Shown piece by piece: positions 13,647 to 14,174 of a stretch of 14,174 nt of DNA. Position 1 is the first letter of the stretch. Every line of letters begins with the position of its first letter. The translations under genes and the position numbers were made by a program. The notes under the pieces were generated by a model. That model searched no databases and was not told the DNA's origin. It saw nothing but the letters and a program-made list of their open reading frames with translations. This stretch comes from Nioella sp964229645 (GTDB lineage: Bacteria > Pseudomonadota > Alphaproteobacteria > Rhodobacterales > Rhodobacteraceae): the NCBI RefSeq assembly GCF_964229645.1, contig NZ_CAXREX010000214.1, positions 1 through 14,174 of the forward strand, in the 5' to 3' direction.

Positions 13647-13659
13647 ATTGTGCCACAAT
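13647..13659. promoter_or_regulatory. perfect palindrome upstream of the acetyltransferase
   Basis: ATTGTG-C-CACAAT is a perfect 6+1+6 inverted repeat 52 bases before the GTG start of the acetyltransferase. TTGTGC within it is followed after 17 bases by GATTTT, a weak promoter pair, so a bound dimer would cover the -35. The regulator is unknown. Confidence 0.4.
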
Positions 13660-13711
13660 CGGCCCCTAGCGATTTTCTTAACGAAGCAGTGACAAGAAGA
13701 GACCGAAACGG

Positions 13712-14167
13712 GTGAGCAGCGATCTCGACATTCGCCTGATCGACCAGGCAGACCGCGCCGCGTGGCAGCCGCTCTGGCGCGATTACCTGGCGTTCTACAA
13801 CACCGAACTGCCGGACAGCACCTATGACGCGACCTTCGCGCGCTATGCCGACTCCGCGAATGCCGACATGCGCGGATGGATCGCCTGGCAGGGCGACCGC
13901 GCGCTCGGTCTGGTGCATTCGATTGCCCATGCCCATGGCTGGCGGCCTGAACCGGTGACCTACCTTCAGGATCTCTTCACCCTGCCCGCCGCACGGGGCA
14001 AGGGCGTCGCGCGGGCACTGATCGAAACGGTCTATGCCGATGCCGATGCCGCCGGGCGGCCGGCCGTTTACTGGCTGACCCAGACCGGCAATACGACCGC
14101 GCGCAGGCTTTACGACCAGATCGCCAACGCGACCGATTTCATGGTCTACCGCCGGGCGACGGGGTAA
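13712..14167 (+). CDS. GNAT family N-acetyltransferase
   Basis: GNAT enzymes transfer the acetyl group of acetyl-CoA to an amine. The 151-residue protein has the acetyl-CoA-binding motif A, YLQDLFTLPAARGKGVARAL at about 84-103, with the pyrophosphate loop RGKGVA at 95-100. The motif B region YWLTQTGNTTARRLYDQI follows at about 120-137. The substrate is not predictable, though family members close to this pattern act on small amines or peptides. The start is GTG at 13712; it follows a purine-rich stretch (AAGAAGAGACCGAAACGG) and there is no in-frame ATG before the conserved N-terminal strand. It lies between the MoxR gene and a possible next start at 14172, and may be an insertion into a MoxR-VWA pair. 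Confidence 0.9.
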   Translation: MSSDLDIRLIDQADRAAWQPLWRDYLAFYNTELPDSTYDATFARYADSANADMRGWIAWQGDRALGLVHSIAHAHGWRPEPVTYLQDLFTLPAARGKGVARALIETVYADADAAGRPAVYWLTQTGNTTARRLYDQIANATDFMVYRRATG

Positions 14168-14171
14168 GCGC

Positions 14172-14174
14172 ATG
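14172..14174 (+). CDS. possible start codon of the next gene
   Basis: The window ends on an ATG four bases after the acetyltransferase stop, with GGGGTAAG just upstream as a possible ribosome site. By analogy with MoxR neighbourhoods it could be the VWA-domain partner gene, but nothing of the product is visible. Confidence 0.3.

Overview
The window looks like chromosomal DNA of a marine-type alphaproteobacterium of the order Rhodobacterales. The evidence is high GC content (about two thirds by eye), short GC-rich intergenic gaps, the gene neighbourhood erpA / dgt / argS / SPOR protein / nagZ / scpA / scpB, and a DksA with a degenerate zinc finger. I see no tRNA or rRNA gene, transposase, phage gene or CRISPR array. 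No gene-free stretch exceeds 300 bases.

Left block (1-7652, all minus strand). Reading leftwards the order is dgt (dNTP triphosphohydrolase), a small secreted cysteine-containing protein, argS, a membrane-anchored SPOR protein, nagZ, scpA and scpB (overlapping by 14 bases), a 65-residue basic protein, and the first codons of another gene that leaves the window at base 1. The block joins translation (argS), peptidoglycan remodelling and recycling (SPOR, nagZ) and chromosome condensation (scpAB).

Middle block (7653-10675). erpA diverges from dgt. Their intergenic region holds a perfect DnaA-box 9-mer and a sigma70-like promoter overlapped by a palindrome. A minus-strand pair follows: a 42-residue pre-peptide gene and a 443-residue periplasmic protein of unknown function. 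xth (exonuclease III) diverges from that pair.

Right block (10676-14174). A group A FAD monooxygenase and dksA lie on the minus strand, separated by two hairpins, the second of which is a clear intrinsic terminator. On the plus strand are a MoxR-type AAA+ ATPase, a GNAT acetyltransferase, and a start codon at the last three bases that probably opens the next gene.

The most interesting structure is non-coding. Two elements of 177 and 180 bases (5884-6060 and 10678-10857) begin 6 and 2 bases after the stop codons of unrelated genes, in the same orientation as those genes. They share the same order and nearly the same spacing of a GTCGAC block, a GC hairpin and a 24-base terminal motif. They look like a dispersed 3'-UTR element. 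The tiny secreted-peptide operon and the erpA and dgt regulatory sites are the next best leads. All functions are read from motifs and family knowledge; no database search was possible.
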